A stretch of DNA of 18,869 nt from Candidatus Tepidiaquacellales bacterium UBA2330 (lineage in GTDB: Bacteria; Bacteroidota; Ignavibacteria; Tepidaquicellales; Tepidaquicellaceae). A model generated the notes under the pieces. It was not told where the DNA came from. It made no database searches and was given only the letters and a program-made list of their open reading frames with translations. This document shows positions 15,791 to 18,869 of this stretch, piece after piece. The position numbers and the translations under genes are program-made. Within the stretch, counting starts at the first letter, position 1; every line of letters starts with the position of its first letter. Where the stretch lies: assembly GCA_002344965.1 (NCBI GenBank), contig DDUU01000019.1:1-18869 (forward strand), in the 5' to 3' direction.

Positions 15791-17983
15791 ATGAAAAAAT
15801 ATTTCGCTCCGGCTGCAATTTATATTCTCTTTTCATTTCATTTAATTTCAGCAGCAAAAGCCGGCTGGCAGGTAATCCCTACTAACAGTTCTGCTTATCT
15901 GACTTCCGTATTTTTTATAAATTCCATGACCGGATACATTGGAGGGATTAACGGTTTTTTATCGAAGACCACAGACGGCGGAGTGAGCTGGACTGTTCAG
16001 GATCCGTTGTTTGCATCATCATTTGTACGCGATCTGTATTTCATAAACGCAAACACTGGTTATCTTTGCGGGGATAACGGATTTATAAGAAAAACCACAA
16101 ACGGAGGAAATAACTGGATTCCTTTGACTACAAATACAATCGGAGGAATTTACGGTATTGATGCGGCAGATGAATTGAATGTTTACGCTTCTGTAACTGA
16201 CGGAACAATTCTAAGATCAACTAACGGCGGTGCTTCATTCACAGGGGTAAGCGTATCTGCCAATCAGCTTCTTACAGTTGATTTCAGTTCAAGAGATACA
16301 GGTTACGTTTCAGGACAGGGAGGAGTGGTTTATAAAACTACTGATGCAGGTCTGACCTGGAATTTTCTGAATGCTTTTACACTGAATAATTTCTGGGATA
16401 TCTGCGCGCTGAATAATAATGAACTTTACCTGGCGGCATATTACGGAACTTTAAGAAAATCTGCAAACGGCGGCGGTACATTTAAAAGTGCTTTCGGAAA
16501 TAATTATCTCTTTGAAGATATTCAGATGATAAACAAAATGATAGGTTACACCTGCGGACTCGATGGAATATTAAACAAAACAACTGACGGAGGAAATACC
16601 TGGTCAGCGCAAATATCAAATACAACTGAATCACTGAATGAAATATTTTTCCTTGATGCGAATACAGGTTATGCTGCCGGTACAAACGGTCTGCTGCTGA
16701 AAACAACCGACGGCGGTGATAATTTTAATGTTGCGGTAATAAGTCCTAATAACAGGGAAGTACTGACAGCCGGATCGGCAATTCCTGTTAAATGGTCAGC
16801 TGCATTTTCCGGTAATGTAAAAATAGAGTATTCTTTAAACAGCGGAGCGTCATGGAATGTAATACAGAATTCTGTTCCGGCAGAGTTATTTGAATATGAA
16901 TGGATAGTCCCGACGGGAAATTCGAATCAGTGTAAAGTTAAGATAACATCGGTTGACAATCCTGCAATATCGGATGTAAGCGACGGAATTTTCAACATAC
17001 TGAACTCAAGTCTTTTTTATAGTGTCCCTGAGTTAGTTTATTACAAATTTAATAACGGGATAAATACTACTCCGAATTATGCAGTGCCGGGAGAAGTTTA
17101 CGGTAACGCCCGCATATCCGGAATGACATTGCAAAACGGAGGTCTGGCTGACAGTAGTCTGACAGGCGGGGGAGAGAGCGGAGCAACACACTATGTCTCA
17201 ACAGACTGGGCGACATATCTTCCGGGAAGCGGATGGACAATTGGATTCTGGATAAGTAATATATCGCTCGGTGCTGATCCTAACAACGCAGTTTATTTAT
17301 TCAGCGATATCACTGCTAATAATATCAGATGTTACTATGGAGGAGCATTGGGACTCACTGCTGCTGATACAGCTATAATGTTCAGATGTACAGGAATGGA
17401 GAATGTCAGAATTCCCGTTGTTCGTGGCAGGAATTATTATATTCATATTGTATATGAAGCATCTCCTTCAGTAATTAAAGTTTATGTCAACGGCATGCTC
17501 ACGCAGAATATTCCTCATACGCCTTTTAGTATTATTGGTAATGGTCCTTTTATAATCGGAGCTCTGGCAACTTTTCACTCTTCGCTCTCACAGAATATGA
17601 GACTTGACGAATTCCGGGTTTATGACAGACCGCTTGCTCAGCAGGAAATTACCGCAACCTGGAATGTAACTTTTCCATCCATTATTACCGGAGTTCAGAA
17701 TCAGATTAATTCAGTCCCAACGGAATTTGTATTGTATGATAATTTCCCAAATCCTTTCAATCCTGTAACTGCAATCCGCTATTCGATCAGCGAAAGTAAA
17801 TATGTCAGTTTAATGGTTTTTGATATTTTGGGAAAGAAGATTGCGGATCTTGTTAACCAAAAACAAAATCCGGGTAAATATGAAATTAAATTTGACGGCA
17901 GCAATCTTTCAAGCGGAATTTATTTTTATGAACTGAGATCCGGAAATTATGTATCGCGTAAGAAGATGGCGCTTATAAAATAA
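15791..17983 (+). CDS. Secreted Ycf48-like propeller / LamG-fold protein with T9SS sorting tail
   Basis: A 730-residue exported protein with a signal peptide cleaved after AAKA (residue 24). Seven successive repeats of the type GYIGGINGFLSKTTDGGVSW, GYLCGDNGFIRKTTNGGNNW ... GYAAGTNGLLLKTTDGGDNF (about 30-318) form a seven-bladed propeller of the Ycf48/BNR kind. In photosynthetic organisms Ycf48 helps assemble photosystem II; here only the fold is implied. An Ig-like region follows (about 316-402, ISPNNREVLTAGSAIPVKW). A LamG/concanavalin-type domain spans about 414-625 (GWTIGFWISN, KVYVNG, LDEFRVYDRPLAQQEI) and probably binds carbohydrate. The tail from about 646 (LYDNFPNPFNPVTAI to RKKMALIK) is a T9SS type A sorting domain. 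The gene has its own promoter and appears monocistronic. It is likely a surface adhesin or structural protein. Confidence 0.92.
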   Translation: MKKYFAPAAIYILFSFHLISAAKAGWQVIPTNSSAYLTSVFFINSMTGYIGGINGFLSKTTDGGVSWTVQDPLFASSFVRDLYFINANTGYLCGDNGFIRKTTNGGNNWIPLTTNTIGGIYGIDAADELNVYASVTDGTILRSTNGGASFTGVSVSANQLLTVDFSSRDTGYVSGQGGVVYKTTDAGLTWNFLNAFTLNNFWDICALNNNELYLAAYYGTLRKSANGGGTFKSAFGNNYLFEDIQMINKMIGYTCGLDGILNKTTDGGNTWSAQISNTTESLNEIFFLDANTGYAAGTNGLLLKTTDGGDNFNVAVISPNNREVLTAGSAIPVKWSAAFSGNVKIEYSLNSGASWNVIQNSVPAELFEYEWIVPTGNSNQCKVKITSVDNPAISDVSDGIFNILNSSLFYSVPELVYYKFNNGINTTPNYAVPGEVYGNARISGMTLQNGGLADSSLTGGGESGATHYVSTDWATYLPGSGWTIGFWISNISLGADPNNAVYLFSDITANNIRCYYGGALGLTAADTAIMFRCTGMENVRIPVVRGRNYYIHIVYEASPSVIKVYVNGMLTQNIPHTPFSIIGNGPFIIGALATFHSSLSQNMRLDEFRVYDRPLAQQEITATWNVTFPSIITGVQNQINSVPTEFVLYDNFPNPFNPVTAIRYSISESKYVSLMVFDILGKKIADLVNQKQNPGKYEIKFDGSNLSSGIYFYELRSGNYVSRKKMALIK

Positions 17984-18319
17984 TGACAGATAGATCTGTA
18001 TCAGATAATTTTTTTAAAATAAGTTCTTTGCTTTCTGTTAAGTGAAAAAAAATTTCCGCCGTTAATTGTTTACCAATAAGTTTCAGTGCCTGACTGGAAT
18101 TTACAAATTCACCTGATAAAACTTTTTAGCCACCGGCAGCAAACTGCATTTTAATATATTCACCTGCCTTTTCTATATTCAGCCTGTACTAAATTTCGAG
18201 AAAAATCATTTTCACAAAACGGCATTTTTCATATTTGACACGTGTGGATAAAAATTATAATTTATTGTGAATTAATGATAAAGGAAGCAGAAGAACTTTT
18301 CGGAAGATAAGAAAGGTCT
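17984..18319. other. Intergenic stretch, possible gene remnant on the minus strand
   Basis: There is no intact gene. On the minus strand one frame reads KVLSGEFVNSSQALKLIGKQ and on to a stop at 17973, with protein-like composition, but TAA (18126-18128) and TAG (18189-18191) interrupt it further upstream. This could be a decayed gene or chance. A weak hairpin ACAGA/TCTGT just after the 17983 stop is followed by a T-rich run and might act as a poor terminator. Confidence 0.3.
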
Positions 18320-18622
18320 TTGCAATTGAACTTACGGCAGGGTCAGGGATCTTATTTCCGGGTAAGTAAAAAATTTTTAAGGGAAAAGGAAAGGGCTTTG
18401 CATGTAAAGCAAAGACCGGTGAAGATCAATCTTATAACAGTCAGGCAGAAAAAAAGAAAAATGAATTCAGCTGACTGGTTTATGAAAAGAAGATCAAATA
18501 TTCCGGATAGAGTTGAAAGAGATTTGAACAATGAAGAAAGGGACTACGGATTTGATAAAAGAGATATTAAATTGCGGAATCAATTCCGGAATGCAGCAGA
18601 AAGAATAACGGATAAACGATAA
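18320..18622 (+). CDS. Doubtful small Arg/Lys/Glu-rich open frame
   Basis: An open frame of 100 codons that can only begin at TTG. The product is highly charged (for example NNEERDYGFDKRDIKLRNQF) with no recognisable domain. It uses AGG, AGA and CGG for arginine freely and lies in purine-rich DNA, which by itself yields Lys, Arg and Glu codons. There is no Shine-Dalgarno or clear promoter. An inverted repeat GGTCTTTGC (18315-18323) / GCAAAGACC (18409-18417) overlaps its start. It is more likely not a real gene, or a remnant. Confidence 0.2.
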   Translation: MQLNLRQGQGSYFRVSKKFLREKERALHVKQRPVKINLITVRQKKRKMNSADWFMKRRSNIPDRVERDLNNEERDYGFDKRDIKLRNQFRNAAERITDKR

Positions 18623-18869
18623 ACTAATCTGAAAATGAAATACAGAAGACAGAAAAATTCGGAAAGCGGAGACATGACTGAAGAAAGCATGCTTGATGCA
18701 GTATAAAGTAAAACAAATGCTGCGGAATGAAACCGTGCAGTGAAATAAAATTCAGCGGATGTAATGGTATAAATTCTGTCGGAAGAAGAAAATGATATTC
18801 ATGCTTTGGAATATAATGTGAAGGTCCCGGAAAACAGATTGAGAGTGAAGGAATTTTCAGTGAGGGTGA
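18623..18869. other. Purine-rich terminal stretch, no supported gene
   Basis: The plus strand is unusually rich in A and G up to the window edge. A minus-strand frame stays open from 18869 to 18627 (81 codons), but it has a pyrimidine-driven Phe/Pro/His/Ser composition and no domain I recognise. A gene entering from the right cannot be ruled out. Confidence 0.4.

Noticed and set aside
18627..18869. 81-codon minus-strand frame open to the right edge
   Set aside because: The translation is dominated by Phe, Pro, His and Ser from pyrimidine-rich DNA and shows no domain. It is not called without sequence beyond the edge.

Overview
This AT-rich window most likely comes from the Bacteroidota/Ignavibacteria side of the FCB group. 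Three complete secreted proteins end in a type IX secretion (T9SS) type A sorting domain with the [N/D]-[Y/F]-PNPFNP signature. Recognisable promoters follow the Bacteroidota pattern TTG/TTTG-N19-21-TAnnTTTG, and most starts lack a Shine-Dalgarno sequence. No rRNA, tRNA, CRISPR or insertion sequence was seen.

Left part (1-5797, minus strand): the N-terminal 645 residues of an exported subtilisin-family (S8) protease, whose C-terminus lies outside the window, and a 1176-residue secreted sialidase-like beta-propeller protein with a T9SS tail. Both carry the same type of SusE-like repeat domain. A strong terminator (2147-2177) and a promoter (2030-2062) separate them.

Middle (5798-10288): a 1.1 kb AT-rich, structured intergenic stretch, then a tiny Lys/Ala repeat protein resembling the histone H1/Hc1 type. 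Next is the most interesting block. A 104-residue protein made almost entirely of six copies of a 17-residue unit (SHSIFPPAGSWDNAGEK) is followed by a perfect intrinsic terminator. Fourteen bases after that begin two tandem paralogous genes that look like radical-SAM enzymes with an unusual C-X9-C-X8-C-X2-C cluster motif and a C-terminal CxxC. The arrangement suggests a multi-core RiPP-type peptide with two dedicated maturases. This is inference from layout and repeat conservation; no transporter, peptidase or classical leader is visible.

Right part (10377-17983, plus strand): a TMTC-like membrane glycosyltransferase with TPRs, a small four-helix membrane protein, a second sialidase-like T9SS cargo with a TTG start and a good Shine-Dalgarno, an SRPBCC-fold protein, a cupin, a GC-rich palindromic repeat array (about 15524-15661), and a Ycf48-like propeller/LamG protein with a T9SS tail. 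The last 0.9 kb has no convincing gene and may be decayed sequence.

Functionally the window is mainly cell-surface and secretion biology (protease, propeller proteins, a possible protein O-glycosyltransferase), with the putative peptide-modification cassette set in the middle.
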